Under the pieces are notes generated by a model, which made no database searches, was not told the DNA's origin, and saw nothing but the letters and a program-made list of their open reading frames with translations. DNA of 42,812 nt from JAFGTX01 sp942492225 (lineage in GTDB: Bacteria; Bacillota; Clostridia; Peptostreptococcales; Acidaminobacteraceae), in assembly GCA_942492225.1 (NCBI GenBank), contig CALODS010000050.1:1-42812 (forward strand), in the 5' to 3' direction. A program made the position numbers and the translations under genes. Of this stretch, positions 1 through 8,517 are shown piece after piece; within the stretch, counting starts at the first letter, position 1; every line of letters starts with the position of its first letter.

Positions 1-36
1 TTCATGAAACGCTTCTATTGAATCTATTATTAGCAT
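1..36 (-). CDS. ribF: Start of bifunctional riboflavin kinase/FAD synthetase (partial)
   Basis: Only the first 12 codons are in the window (MLIIDSIEAFHE). The ATG at 36-34 is preceded by a GGTGGT ribosome-binding site a few bases upstream. It follows the end of the truB region by about 8 nt, which is the position of ribF (ribC in Bacillus) in Firmicutes. RibF proteins usually begin with a similar short strand-helix (IxxxxEF). The identification rests on gene order and this weak N-terminal resemblance. The gene continues beyond base 1. Confidence 0.6.
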   Translation of the reverse strand, partial: MLIIDSIEAFHE

Positions 37-44
37 ACTACCAC

Positions 45-925
45 CTAGCTTTGTTTATGTTGATCATACATATATTTATCGACAAAAATCCCTTCGTCTG
101 TTTTCTTTGCCGTTCCTATAAATAAGTCGCCAACATATACCATATATTCCTGCCTCTTTAGCATATTTTGATAAATCTTTTAATAAACCATTAATAATTT
201 GTTTTTCTAATGTAGCTGGTACATCAATACGTCCAAATGTTGAAAATGATTCTTCTACCGTTTTACTATAGTTCATAACATCTTCAGCATTTTTTAGTTG
301 TTCTAAAGTCACCGAATTCTCAAGGGAAAAAATGTCCACTTTCCAGTTCTCATCAAGAACTCATGTGTCCATAACAGCCTAATTTTAATCCGACATCATG
401 GCAAAGCGTTCTAACATATGTTCCCTTAGAGCACTTCACATCAAGTACTGTTTTATTTTCTAAATCCATACGAATAATGATGATTTCATGTATTGTACGT
501 CTTCTAGCTTCTCGCTCTACGATTTTTCCTTCACGTGCTAACTCATATAATTTTTTACCGTTAATTTTTAGAGCAGAGTACATTGGCGGAATTTGATCAA
601 TTTCGCCAACAAAACTAAGTAGCGTTGCTCTTAATTCCTCTTCTGTTGGTACATAATCAGATGATTCTAAGACAGTTCCCCAGGCATCCTCTGTGTCTGT
701 TGATGCACCAAGGGTCATTTCACAACGATAGGTTTTAGCATCTTGTTCAAAATACTCAATGATTTTTGTTGCTTTACCTATACATACGGGTAAAACCCCT
801 GCCGCCATTGGGTCAAGGGTTCCTGTATGACCTATTCTCTTTATTCTTGTCAATCTTCTTAAGCGACCAACAACATCATGAGACGTCATATTCGGTGGCT
901 TTAGAATATTTATAATTCTATCCAC
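45..925 (-). pseudogene. truB: tRNA pseudouridine-55 synthase TruB, broken by apparent frameshifts
   Basis: TruB makes pseudouridine 55 in the T-loop of tRNAs. The first 188 residues are a good TruB catalytic domain, with the HTGTLDP motif carrying the catalytic Asp and the SKGTYVRTLCHD motif. The frame then hits a stop right after GCYGHMS (about 353). The expected continuation is present in other frames: SFLMRTG (about 326-352), then SLENSVTLEQLKNAEDV down to about 145, then a C-terminal PUA-like strand VYVGDLFIGTAKK ending at a TAG at 47-45. At least three small indels are needed to join them: one T near 350, a 6-T run near 327, and one near 143. The reconstructed length of about 293 residues is normal for the family. 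The breaks sit in or near short homopolymers or dinucleotide repeats, so sequencing error is as likely as true decay. Confidence 0.8.
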
Positions 926-937
926 GACGATCTTCCT

Positions 938-1888
938 TTATAAATGAATTGATTCTAATATCCTTGTTTTTACATCTTGAAGACTTCCTTCAATCGTAAA
1001 ACCAGCAGCCCTAATATGACCACCACCACAAAAGCCTAAGCTTAATTCGGATACATCATAAAATCGCTTTGATCTTGCACTCCCTTTGAAGACATTAGGA
1101 GATACTTCTCTCACAAATAAAGCGATTTCAACACTGTCAATATCTCTAACATGTTCAATGATCCCATCGGTATCTTGCATAGAGATACCTGCACTGCGAA
1201 CCATTTCTTCTGTAATATATACAAAGCCAACTTTGTTATCATAAGATAACTCAAGGGTATTTAATACGATATTTGTAAACTTAAATTTGTCAATTGGAAC
1301 ATTCTGATAAACTTCAATATTCAGTTCCACATAGTTAATACCTGCTGCAAATAATCGTGCTACAATTTCCATTGTACGACTAGAGGTATTCGAATATCTA
1401 AAACTACCTGTATCCATTAAAATCGCAACATATATAGAAGCTGCAATGGCTTCAGGGACAATTACTTCATCATTATAAAGTAATTCATAAAGAACTTCAC
1501 CTGTTGATGAGGCATCTGCTGTTACATAATTATAATCACAGTAATGATTATTTGTAATGTGATGATCTATACAAATAGAGGTGCCTCTACTAATATATTT
1601 TTGGCGTGTATCTAAACGACCAGCATCACTGGCATCCATACAAAATGTAAGACTTGTTGCTACATTTAAGGCATCAAACTCTGCTTCTGTATAAAGCAAA
1701 TCATTTACTAAAAATGTAAGGTTTGATGGCACTTCATCATTCAAAATCACATACGTTGTTTTCCCTAACCCCTTTAAATAAGTGTTCAGGGCAAAGGTAG
1801 ACCCCAATGTATCACCATCTGGCGATACATGGGGTAATAAAATAATATGTTGATGATGATCTATTAATCCTTGTAGTTCTTTATTCAT
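938..1888 (-). CDS. nrnA: DHH-family oligoribonuclease / pAp phosphatase NrnA
   Basis: NrnA degrades short oligoribonucleotides (nanoRNA) and dephosphorylates 3'-phosphoadenosine 5'-phosphate in the cytoplasm. The DHH phosphoesterase motifs are visible: HVSPDGDTLGS near the N-terminus, CMDASD around residue 85, IDHHITN around 105, and the C-terminal DHHA1 glycine motif GGGHIRAAGF. The length of about 316 residues fits the family. Three consecutive ATGs overlap the 3' end of rbfA. I chose the third (1888) because AGGAAG lies six bases upstream. Its position between rbfA and truB matches ytqI/nrnA-like genes in Clostridia. Confidence 0.9.
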   Translation of the reverse strand: MNKELQGLIDHHQHIILLPHVSPDGDTLGSTFALNTYLKGLGKTTYVILNDEVPSNLTFLVNDLLYTEAEFDALNVATSLTFCMDASDAGRLDTRQKYISRGTSICIDHHITNNHYCDYNYVTADASSTGEVLYELLYNDEVIVPEAIAASIYVAILMDTGSFRYSNTSSRTMEIVARLFAAGINYVELNIEVYQNVPIDKFKFTNIVLNTLELSYDNKVGFVYITEEMVRSAGISMQDTDGIIEHVRDIDSVEIALFVREVSPNVFKGSARSKRFYDVSELSLGFCGGGHIRAAGFTIEGSLQDVKTRILESIHL

Positions 1889-2288
1889 CATCATCTTCCT
1901 CATTTGATTCTATTTCAATCTCTTCGTCATGGTGCGGATTGTGCTTTGCAACTACTTCATTGATAACAGCACTCATATGAACACCGTTTTCAATGGATTC
2001 ATCTAATTTAAAAATTGGTTCTGGTGTCGCACGCAGACTAACACGCTTACCGATTTCTCTTCGGATAAAGCCTTTTGCCTTATTAAGTCCCTCAATTGTA
2101 CTCTGTTTGTAAGAGTCCCTGTCAAATACACTAACATAAATGTAAACAAAGCTCAGATCTTTCGTTGTTTCTACATGAGTAACAGTTGTAAGTTTTGATA
2201 CTCTAGGGTCTTTAATTTCAGTCATAATCAAGCTGCTAACAACTTTTTTTATTTCTTCTGAAATCCTTTTGCTTCTAGCGTAACTCAT
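1881..2288 (-). CDS. rbfA: Ribosome-binding factor A
   Basis: RbfA is a small KH-type protein that binds the immature 30S subunit and helps 16S rRNA 5'-end maturation. The family pattern is clear: RSKRISEEIKKVVSSLI, then EIKDPRVSKLTTVTHVE, then a helix with KGFIRREIGKRVSLRATPEP. The tail is acidic (EEDDDE). It lies 11 nt after infB and overlaps the start of nrnA. ylxP, which sits between infB and rbfA in B. subtilis, is absent here. The length of 135 residues is slightly above the usual ~120 because of the acidic extension. Confidence 0.95.
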   Translation of the reverse strand: MSYARSKRISEEIKKVVSSLIMTEIKDPRVSKLTTVTHVETTKDLSFVYIYVSVFDRDSYKQSTIEGLNKAKGFIRREIGKRVSLRATPEPIFKLDESIENGVHMSAVINEVVAKHNPHHDEEIEIESNEEDDDE

Positions 2289-2299
2289 AAAAACACCTT

Positions 2300-4660
2300 C
2301 TATCCTCTTTTAATTTCTTCAATGATGAAAGATTCAATAATGTCGCCTTCTTTTATGTCATTGAAGTTTTCAATAGCTATACCACATTCATACCCAGTAT
2401 TCACTTCTTTAACATCATCTTTGAAACGTCTTAATGATGATACGTTACCTTCATGGATTACAATACCATCTCTAACAAGTCTCAATTGAGAATTTCTTGT
2501 CACTTTACCATTTAATACGTAAGCACCAGCAATAACTGTTCCATTAGGTATTTTAAATACATCTCTAACTTCTACAGAACCTTGAACAACTTCTTTGAAT
2601 TCAGGTTTCAACATGCCTTTCATTGCTTTTTCAATATCATTGATTGCTTCGTAGATAATTCTATATGTTTTTAATTCAACATCTTCTTGTTCAGCCATTC
2701 TCGTAACACTTAGAGATGGACGAACGTTGAATCCAATAATGACAGCATTTGACGCAGAGGCAAGTAATACATCTGATTCAGAAATAGTTCCAACGTTACC
2801 ATGGATAACATTTACTCTTACTTCATCATTTGAAATTTTAACAAGTGATTGTCTTAAGGCTTCAACTGAACCAAGAACATCAGCTTTAACAATAATGTTA
2901 AGATCTTGTACTTCACCTGCTTGTAATTGACTAAATAAATCTTCAAGTGTTACATGCTTATTCTTATTTAATCCTTTTTCTCTTAATTCCATTGCACGTT
3001 TTTCTGCCATGATTCTTGCAGAACGATCATCTTGTGCAACATAGAATTTTTCTCCTGCAGTCGCAATATCATTTAAACCTGTAATTTCAACAGAAGATGA
3101 CGGTCCAATCTTGTTTACTTTCTTGCCACGGAAGTTATACATTGCTCTTACACGACCATACGTTGTTCCAGCAATAACAGCATCTCCAACATTAAGTGTA
3201 CCTGTATTAACTAGAACTGTTGCAATTGACCCTCTGCCTTTTTCAACACGTGCATCAATCACTGTACCGATTGCAGGACGATTAGGATTTGCTTGTAATT
3301 CTAGCATTTCTGCAACAAGAATGACCATTTCAAGTAATGTATCAATACCTTCTTTTTTAAGAGCTGATACCGGTACACAAATAACATCGCCACCCCACTC
3401 TTCAATAACAAGGCCACGTTCAGATAATTCTTGTTTTACTCTATCTTGATTTGCATTTGGTTTATCAATTTTATTAATAGCAACTATAATTGGAACACCT
3501 GCAGCCTTTGCATGGTCAATCGCTTCAATTGTTTGAGGCATAACGCCATCGTCTGCTGCAACAACTAAAATTGCAATGTCTGTAACCTTGGCACCACGTG
3601 CTCTAAGCGTTGTAAACGCCTCATGACCTGGTGTATCAAGGAATACAATTTTTTCGTCATTAATCATAACTTCTGAAGCACCGATGTGTTGTGTGATACC
3701 ACCCGCTTCACCTTCTGTTACCTCAGTATTTCTGATTGCATCAAGAAGTGATGTTTTACCATGGTCAACGTGGCCCATTACAGTTACAATTGGTGCACGT
3801 TTTTCTAAATCTTCAGCAGGATCTTCAAACGCTTGGAATAATTCTGCCGCTTCATCTACTTCCACAATCATTTTAAGTTCGAAATCAGCTTCGGCTGTAA
3901 GCAATTCAGCCGTATCAAAATCAATTTCTTGATTAATTGATGCCATTACACCCAAATTCATTAATTTAAGAATTAATTCATTTGGTGTTTCTTCTATGAT
4001 TGCAGCAAAATCACTGACAGTAATTTTTTCTGGAATTTCAATAACTACCGTTTCTTCTACAACAACGGCTTCAGCTTCTTCTTTAGCTTTTTGCTTGTAA
4101 ATCTTATTCTTTGTTTTTACCTTTTTCGAATAATCTCTTTTTGGCTTATTTTCTTGAGCAACTTGTTGCGCTGCTTGTCCACCTGGTTTACCTTGTGGTT
4201 TATTATTGTTTGTATTTTGTCCTTGTGGTCTTTGACTCTGTGGCTTATTGCTGTTTGTATTTGTATTTTGCCCCTGTGGTCTTTGACCCTGAGGCTTATT
4301 GTTGTTTGTATTTGTGTTTTGACCTTGAGGTTTTTGGCCTTGTGGCTTTTGGCCTTGTGGCTTTTGACCTTGTGGCTTTTGGCCTTGTGGCTTTTGGCCT
4401 TGTGGCTTTTGGCCTTGTGGCTTTTGGCCTTGTGGCTTTTGGCCTTGTGGCTTTTGTCCTTGGGGCTTTTGTCCTTCAGTTTTTGTCGCTTCAGTTTTAT
4501 TACCAAATGCTTTCATTGCTTTATCTACATCACTATTTTCCAATGTACTCATATGACTTGCTACCTCTATACCAAGACCTGCTAATTTTGTAATCATCTC
4601 TTTAGAATTGATATCAAATTCTTTTGCAAGTTCATGAACTCTTTTTTTATTATTTGGCAT
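2300..4660 (-). CDS. infB: Translation initiation factor IF-2
   Basis: IF-2 is the GTPase that brings initiator fMet-tRNA to the 30S subunit and promotes subunit joining. The N-terminus has the IF2_N fold (VHELAKEFDINSKEMITKLAGLG). A low-complexity linker rich in PQGQ/NTN follows (roughly residues 60-175). The GTPase core shows G1 GHVDHGKT (about residue 297), G3 DTPGHE and G4 NKID, and domains II-IV complete the protein. The total of 786 residues is normal. The linker is unusual for its nearly perfect repeats. The gene sits in the rimP-nusA-ylxR-ylxQ-infB-rbfA operon, with a short gap to ylxQ and the ATG preceded by GGAGGTATAAGA. Confidence 0.98.
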   Translation of the reverse strand: MPNNKKRVHELAKEFDINSKEMITKLAGLGIEVASHMSTLENSDVDKAMKAFGNKTEATKTEGQKPQGQKPQGQKPQGQKPQGQKPQGQKPQGQKPQGQKPQGQKPQGQKPQGQNTNTNNNKPQGQRPQGQNTNTNSNKPQSQRPQGQNTNNNKPQGKPGGQAAQQVAQENKPKRDYSKKVKTKNKIYKQKAKEEAEAVVVEETVVIEIPEKITVSDFAAIIEETPNELILKLMNLGVMASINQEIDFDTAELLTAEADFELKMIVEVDEAAELFQAFEDPAEDLEKRAPIVTVMGHVDHGKTSLLDAIRNTEVTEGEAGGITQHIGASEVMINDEKIVFLDTPGHEAFTTLRARGAKVTDIAILVVAADDGVMPQTIEAIDHAKAAGVPIIVAINKIDKPNANQDRVKQELSERGLVIEEWGGDVICVPVSALKKEGIDTLLEMVILVAEMLELQANPNRPAIGTVIDARVEKGRGSIATVLVNTGTLNVGDAVIAGTTYGRVRAMYNFRGKKVNKIGPSSSVEITGLNDIATAGEKFYVAQDDRSARIMAEKRAMELREKGLNKNKHVTLEDLFSQLQAGEVQDLNIIVKADVLGSVEALRQSLVKISNDEVRVNVIHGNVGTISESDVLLASASNAVIIGFNVRPSLSVTRMAEQEDVELKTYRIIYEAINDIEKAMKGMLKPEFKEVVQGSVEVRDVFKIPNGTVIAGAYVLNGKVTRNSQLRLVRDGIVIHEGNVSSLRRFKDDVKEVNTGYECGIAIENFNDIKEGDIIESFIIEEIKRG
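4321..4470 (-). repeat. Ten tandem 15-bp repeats inside infB (PQGQK units)
   Basis: The plus strand shows ten consecutive 15-bp units close to GGCCTTGTGGCTTTT, encoding PQGQK on the minus strand. Most central copies are identical. The outer copies differ by one to three bases, for example GACCTTGAGG at one end and GTCCTTGGGG at the other. Three longer units encoding KPQxQRPQGQNTN lie just beside the array at about 4193-4320. The unit length is a multiple of three, so copy-number change keeps the IF-2 frame. Confidence 0.95.
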
Positions 4661-4681
4661 TCTTATACCTCCGAATCAGCG

Positions 4682-4987
4682 CTACTCCATATGGCAATAC
4701 TCCTTTATCTTTTCCGAAAAAGAAGCATCCGTTATGCCGAGTACCACCTTGTTGTACTTGCCTATTGCCTCTGATAATGTTTCACGATTGAAACATTTTA
4801 TACACTCAACACCTGCACGCTTACAGGCGAATTCAATTTTTTCTGCTGTATTTGTAGCCGTATCATCTGCCAACAAGATCAAATTAATTTTACCTTTGTT
4901 GATGCCAATGATACAACCTTCTGTTCCGTAAGTAATTTTACCGGCTTTCGCAGCAAAGCCTAAAAGTGTTAACGCTTTATTTTTCAT
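4682..4987 (-). CDS. rplGA: L7Ae-family ribosomal-type protein YlxQ
   Basis: YlxQ belongs to the L7Ae/L30e/S12e/Gadd45 family, whose members bind kink-turn RNA. Visible features are the N-terminal helix LTLLGFAAKAGKITYGTEG, the central strand INLILLADD, and TATNTAEKIEFACKRAGVE. I chose the ATG at 4987 (MKNKALTLLGF) because family members begin there. The frame is open further upstream, but that part overlaps ylxR. The resulting 101 residues match the family. The start overlaps the 3' end of ylxR by 11 nt, so the two are probably translationally coupled. The exact RNA target is not shown by the sequence. Confidence 0.88.
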   Translation of the reverse strand: MKNKALTLLGFAAKAGKITYGTEGCIIGINKGKINLILLADDTATNTAEKIEFACKRAGVECIKCFNRETLSEAIGKYNKVVLGITDASFSEKIKEYCHME

Positions 4988-5249
4988 CGTTAGCCAACTC
5001 CTGTTCCAAGCGTTCGAATATTTCTGTTGAAATTTCACATTCTAGCGCACGGTTTAAAGCCTTACGTTTTTGAGCTGTTTGTAAACACTTAGGATCAGCA
5101 CATATATACGCACCGCGGCCATTGGCTTTTCCTGTAAAATCTACAAACAATTCATTGTCTTTATTTTTAACGATGCGGATTAAATCTTTTTTAGGTTTCT
5201 GTTCTCCACATCCAACACATTTTCTAAGGGGCACTTTTCTTACTTTCAT
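4977..5249 (-). CDS. ylxR: YlxR family RNA-binding protein (DUF448)
   Basis: This small basic protein of the YlxR family lies between nusA and infB in most Firmicutes. The signature is present: PLRKCVGCGEQKPKKDLIRIV at the N-terminus, a middle loop NGRGAYICADPKC, and LNRALECEI near the end. The two Cys of CVGC and the two of CADPKC look like a metal or redox cluster, although family roles differ; RNA binding and regulation of RNase P have been proposed. The length of 90 residues is typical. It is 10 nt downstream of nusA and overlaps ylxQ. Confidence 0.92.
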   Translation of the reverse strand: MKVRKVPLRKCVGCGEQKPKKDLIRIVKNKDNELFVDFTGKANGRGAYICADPKCLQTAQKRKALNRALECEISTEIFERLEQELANDEK

Positions 5250-5259
5250 AGGTAACCTC

Positions 5260-6432
5260 TTACTCTTCCTCTTTTTCGATAGATTCTTCTATAGCATCAG
5301 TGGATTCAATAACTTCTCCAGTTTCTTCTGCTATTTCTGCTGCATGAACTTCTTCAGCATGAATCATTCCTGGACTAAAATCACTTACATCCATTGCATC
5401 ATATTGAGATGTGCTCTTGATATCAATTTTCCAGTTCGTTAACTTTGCAGCAAGACGGGCATTTTGACCTTCTTTACCAATTGCTAACGATAATTGATTG
5501 TCTGGAACAACAACAAGTGCTGCTTTTTCTTGATCTGAAAGAATTACACGTTCCACAGATGAAGGGCTTAAAGCATTTGAAATTAATTGAACCGGATCTT
5601 CTGACCATTCAATAATATCAATTTTTTCACCATTTAACTCGTTTACAATATTTTGAACACGTGCACCCTTTTGTCCAACACACGATCCTACAGGGTCTAC
5701 ACCTTCAAGACTTGTATAAACAGCTAACTTTGTTCTAGAGCCAGCTTCTCTTGCAATCGACTTAATTTCAACTTCACCATCATGGATTTCAGGCACTTCA
5801 AGTTCAAATAAACGTTTCACAAGACCTGGATGTGTTCTCGACACTAAAATTTGTGGTCCTTTTGTTGTGTTTTTTACTTCTACTATATAAGTTTTAATTC
5901 TTAACCCTTGCTCGTAACGTTCAGTCAGAATTTGTTCACTTGGTAATAACATTGCTTCAGTCTTGCCTAAACTAATATAAACAATACCTTTTGCCACTCG
6001 GTGGACACTGCCATTAATAATTTCAGATTCCCTATCAGAATATTGATCAAATATAATATTTCTTTCTGCTTCCCTAATTCTTTGAACAACAACTTGACGG
6101 GCTGTCTGAGCTGCAATACGCCCAAAATCTTTTGGTGTTACTTCTTCTTCAATAGTGTCACCAATTTCATAAGATGGATCAATTTCCTTTGCTTCCTCTA
6201 TAGGAATTTCAATGGTGTCATCTTCTAAAATTTCTTCTACAACTAATCTCGAAGAATATACTTTGATCTCACCTGTCGTCTCAGAAAAATCAACGCGTAC
6301 GTTTTGAGTACTTCCGAAGTTTTTCTTATAGGCAGTTTGTAAAGCGGTTACTAAAGTATCAATTAAGATATCTTTAGAAATACCTTTTTCTTTTTCAAGC
6401 TGCTCTATTGCTATCAAAAGTTCATGTTTCAC
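5260..6432 (-). CDS. nusA: Transcription termination/antitermination factor NusA
   Basis: NusA binds RNA polymerase and nascent RNA and modulates pausing, termination and antitermination. The order is N-terminal polymerase-binding domain (ELLIAIEQLEKEKGISKD...), an S1 domain around residues 135-200 (GSVHRVAKGIVYISLGKTEA), then KH1 (GSCVGQKGARVQNIVNEL) and KH2 (AIGKEGQNARLAAKLTNW). It ends in an acidic tail, with no C-terminal AR repeats, as in other Firmicutes. I chose the GTG at 6432 (VKHELL) because GGAGG lies seven bases upstream. The open frame begins five codons earlier. It follows rimP directly. Confidence 0.96.
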   Translation of the reverse strand: MKHELLIAIEQLEKEKGISKDILIDTLVTALQTAYKKNFGSTQNVRVDFSETTGEIKVYSSRLVVEEILEDDTIEIPIEEAKEIDPSYEIGDTIEEEVTPKDFGRIAAQTARQVVVQRIREAERNIIFDQYSDRESEIINGSVHRVAKGIVYISLGKTEAMLLPSEQILTERYEQGLRIKTYIVEVKNTTKGPQILVSRTHPGLVKRLFELEVPEIHDGEVEIKSIAREAGSRTKLAVYTSLEGVDPVGSCVGQKGARVQNIVNELNGEKIDIIEWSEDPVQLISNALSPSSVERVILSDQEKAALVVVPDNQLSLAIGKEGQNARLAAKLTNWKIDIKSTSQYDAMDVSDFSPGMIHAEEVHAAEIAEETGEVIESTDAIEESIEKEEE

Positions 6433-6447
6433 TATTCTTCCTCCCAT

Positions 6448-6924
6448 CTAATCTTGTTCATCAAAAGATACCACTAATCGTACAACAGATGCTTTATCTT
6501 TTGGAATTTCAATTGTATTATTGCCAACTTCTACTAAAATATAACCATCTCTAAGTCCAAGTAATATACCTTCAATCACCTTTTGACCATTAAGTGCTTG
6601 GTACAATTTAGCTTGAATCATTTTGCCAGTATACTTTTGAAAATCAGTATCTTTTTTCAATTCACGTTCTAATCCAGGCGAAGATACTTCAAGGAAGTAA
6701 TTTTCTTCAATCGGATCTAAACGATCTAATTCTTCATTTAACCCTCTGCTTAGCAATTCGCAATCTTCTAAAGCGACACCTTCCTCTTTATCAATTGTTA
6801 ATCTTAAGAATCTATGAGGCCCTTCTTTTACAAATTCTACATCTACTAATTCTAAATTGTTGGCTTCACAAATTGGTGTAGCAATATCACTAACGATATC
6901 AACAACTCTTTTTTTCTTTTTCAT
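6448..6924 (-). CDS. rimP: Ribosome maturation factor RimP
   Basis: RimP assists 30S subunit maturation. The two-domain family pattern is clear: ANNLELVDVEFVKEGPHRFLRLTID in the N-terminal domain, then EDCELLSRGLNEELD and YFLEVSSPGLERELK, and a C-terminal SH3-like domain (GMIQAKLYQALNGQKVIEG...). The frame opens at 6942, but the ATG at 6924 (MKKKKRVVDIV) is preferred because GAAGGTGAT lies just upstream. The 158-residue product is normal. It heads the rimP-nusA-infB operon, with a promoter-like pair and a hairpin in the preceding gap. Confidence 0.95.
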   Translation of the reverse strand: MKKKKRVVDIVSDIATPICEANNLELVDVEFVKEGPHRFLRLTIDKEEGVALEDCELLSRGLNEELDRLDPIEENYFLEVSSPGLERELKKDTDFQKYTGKMIQAKLYQALNGQKVIEGILLGLRDGYILVEVGNNTIEIPKDKASVVRLVVSFDEQD

Positions 6925-7008
6925 TCTTATCACCTTCTCCATATTTAATTGTATTTGCTAAATAGCTACTGCTATGTACTCAACGCTTAATCCGTTGCAA
7001 TTGCTGAT

Positions 7009-7037
7009 ATTAAAATTTGACCACACGTGTTTAGCAA
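7009..7037 (-). promoter_or_regulatory. Putative sigma-A promoter of the rimP-nusA-infB operon
   Basis: On the minus strand a TTGCTA box (7037-7032) and a TTTAAT box (7014-7009) are separated by exactly 17 bases. They lie between the hairpin at 7057-7078 and rimP, leaving a leader of about 75 nt. Both hexamers are imperfect, so this is a reasonable but unproven promoter. Confidence 0.4.
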
Positions 7038-7056
7038 GGGTCTTATAACAACAACA

Positions 7057-7078
7057 AAGAGTGGGAAGGCCCACTCTT
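7057..7078 (-). terminator. Hairpin between gltS and rimP, terminator-like
   Basis: A nine-base-pair stem AAGAGTGGG/CCCACTCTT with a 4-nt loop is followed on the minus strand by an interrupted T tract (TTTGTTGTTGTT). It lies about 105 nt after the gltS stop and before the rimP promoter-like boxes. Termination of gltS transcription is the simplest reading. The surrounding gap (6925-7183) holds nothing else recognisable apart from the putative rimP promoter. Confidence 0.65.
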
Positions 7079-7183
7079 GTGTAGTTTAATATTAAGATAA
7101 CTTATTATATCATAAGCTGTTTCGTTTGTAAACAACTGCTTTTAAACGGTTTTTTATCTTGTCAAGAGTATTTTATCATAAAA

Positions 7184-8380
7184 CTATGCAAACAGTCCCA
7201 TAAAGAATGCAATAATCGTTGCATTAAAGAAATCGATAAACAAACTCCCTACAAGTGGTAGGATGAAAAATGCCACTGGTGCCATCTTATATTTTTGTGT
7301 TAGCGTACTCATGTTTGCAATGGCATTTGGTGTTGCACCCATTCCAAATCCACAATGTCCACAAGCCATAACCGCTGCATCATAATCTCTTCCCATTACA
7401 TTAAAAGTTACAAAGTATGCAAATGCAATCATCAATACAGTTTGTGCAACCAACATCACCATCATTGATCCAGCCAGACTACCAAGTTGCCATAATTTTA
7501 AATTCATCATTGCCATCGCTAAGAATATCGAGAGTGAAGTATCACCAACAACGTCGATTTCTTTAGCTTTTATTTCTATAACTCCAGTAAAATCTGCTAT
7601 ATTTCTAAAAATTGCAGCCGCGAACATTGCACCGATATAAGATGGGAAAATCATTCCTGTCTTTGACAATAAAGAAGAAATAATTGTACCAAGGCCCATT
7701 GCAAGAATCACTTGGCAACTCCCTAATAAAAATTCACTCGACACTAATAGTTTAGCATCATCTCCAGTATCTATACTTGAAGTATCTAAATGCTCCCTAC
7801 CTTCACCATCTAATAAATTATGTTTTTCGATTAATCGTTTACCAAGCGGGCCACCGATACAACTTCCAATAATCAAACCAAAAGTTGCAGACGCCATCGC
7901 AACAGCATTAGCTCCAACAGCTCCTAGCGCTTCAAATTCTGGTGCATACGCCCCAGACGTTCCATGTCCACCTGTCATGGGAACAGAACCTGTTGATAAA
8001 CCGATCAAAGGATTAATGCCAAATAACTTGGCTAATGCAACCCCCACCACATCTTGTAAAATAACAAGGGCTACTGCAAGACCTAAAAATATCAACACTT
8101 GCTTTCCACCTTGTTTCAGTAGTTTAAAACTTGCAGTAAATCCTACTGTTGTAAAAAACGCCGTCATAAATACCTTCTGTAAGGTTACATCAAATTCAAT
8201 TGCTAACATTCCTGTCTGTCTTAACACTAATGTTAAAATCGCAAAGATAACGCCTCCAATTACCGGCGCTGGTATACAAAATCGTTCTAAAAAGTTCACT
8301 TTTTTTCTTAATACTTGACCCACCATCAGTATAAGCACAGCAAGTGCCATTGATTGAATCATGTCTAAACTAAATGTCAT
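7184..8380 (-). CDS. gltS: Sodium/glutamate symporter GltS
   Basis: GltS imports glutamate with sodium across the cytoplasmic membrane (ESS family, PF03616). The protein is 398 residues with about ten hydrophobic segments. The two family repeats are visible: the motif TGSVPMTGGHGTSGAYAP around residue 130 and its counterpart CGHCGFGMGATPNAIANM around residue 340. The ATG has a strong AGGGGG ribosome-binding site. It stands alone between terminator-like hairpins and just downstream of a GlnK/GlnL-type two-component system. The upstream gap contains a direct repeat like known GlnL sites, so control by that system is inferred. Confidence 0.93.
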   Translation of the reverse strand: MTFSLDMIQSMALAVLILMVGQVLRKKVNFLERFCIPAPVIGGVIFAILTLVLRQTGMLAIEFDVTLQKVFMTAFFTTVGFTASFKLLKQGGKQVLIFLGLAVALVILQDVVGVALAKLFGINPLIGLSTGSVPMTGGHGTSGAYAPEFEALGAVGANAVAMASATFGLIIGSCIGGPLGKRLIEKHNLLDGEGREHLDTSSIDTGDDAKLLVSSEFLLGSCQVILAMGLGTIISSLLSKTGMIFPSYIGAMFAAAIFRNIADFTGVIEIKAKEIDVVGDTSLSIFLAMAMMNLKLWQLGSLAGSMMVMLVAQTVLMIAFAYFVTFNVMGRDYDAAVMACGHCGFGMGATPNAIANMSTLTQKYKMAPVAFFILPLVGSLFIDFFNATIIAFFMGLFA

Positions 8381-8432
8381 TATGAATCCCCCTTAAAAAT
8401 ATCTGCAATCGTCAAATAACTTGATCAATTTA

Positions 8433-8477
8433 AGTATATGGATGTGTTACAACATGTTACAAAACACTACAACAAAA
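8433..8477 (-). promoter_or_regulatory. Putative gltS promoter with GlnL-like direct repeats
   Basis: On the minus strand TTTTGT-AACA-TGTTGT (8464-8449) matches, with one mismatch, the direct repeat TTTTGT-N4-TTTTGT reported for B. subtilis GlnL. A further TTTTGT occurs at 8477-8472. Seventeen bases separate a weak TGTAAC -35 from a good -10 TATACT (8438-8433). The repeats overlap the -35 region, as expected for an activator site. The link to the adjacent response regulator is inference. Confidence 0.45.
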
Positions 8478-8508
8478 CCCCTCTGATTTTAAAAAACAAA
8501 GGGGTTTT
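8474..8508 (-). terminator. Terminator after the response regulator gene
   Basis: The arms AAAACCCCT and AGGGGTTTT, plus adjacent weaker pairs, enclose a loop rich in A and T. On the minus strand the hairpin begins about 10 nt after the response regulator stop codon and runs into TTTTGTTGTAG. It can fold on both strands. It separates the two-component genes from gltS. Confidence 0.75.
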
Positions 8509-8517
8509 AACATTTTT

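Noticed and set aside
4091..4593. Several long ORFs on both strands and frames across the infB repeat region.
   Set aside because: They arise from the 15-bp repeat, whose unit length keeps every frame open. The IF-2 frame has the conserved domains on both sides.
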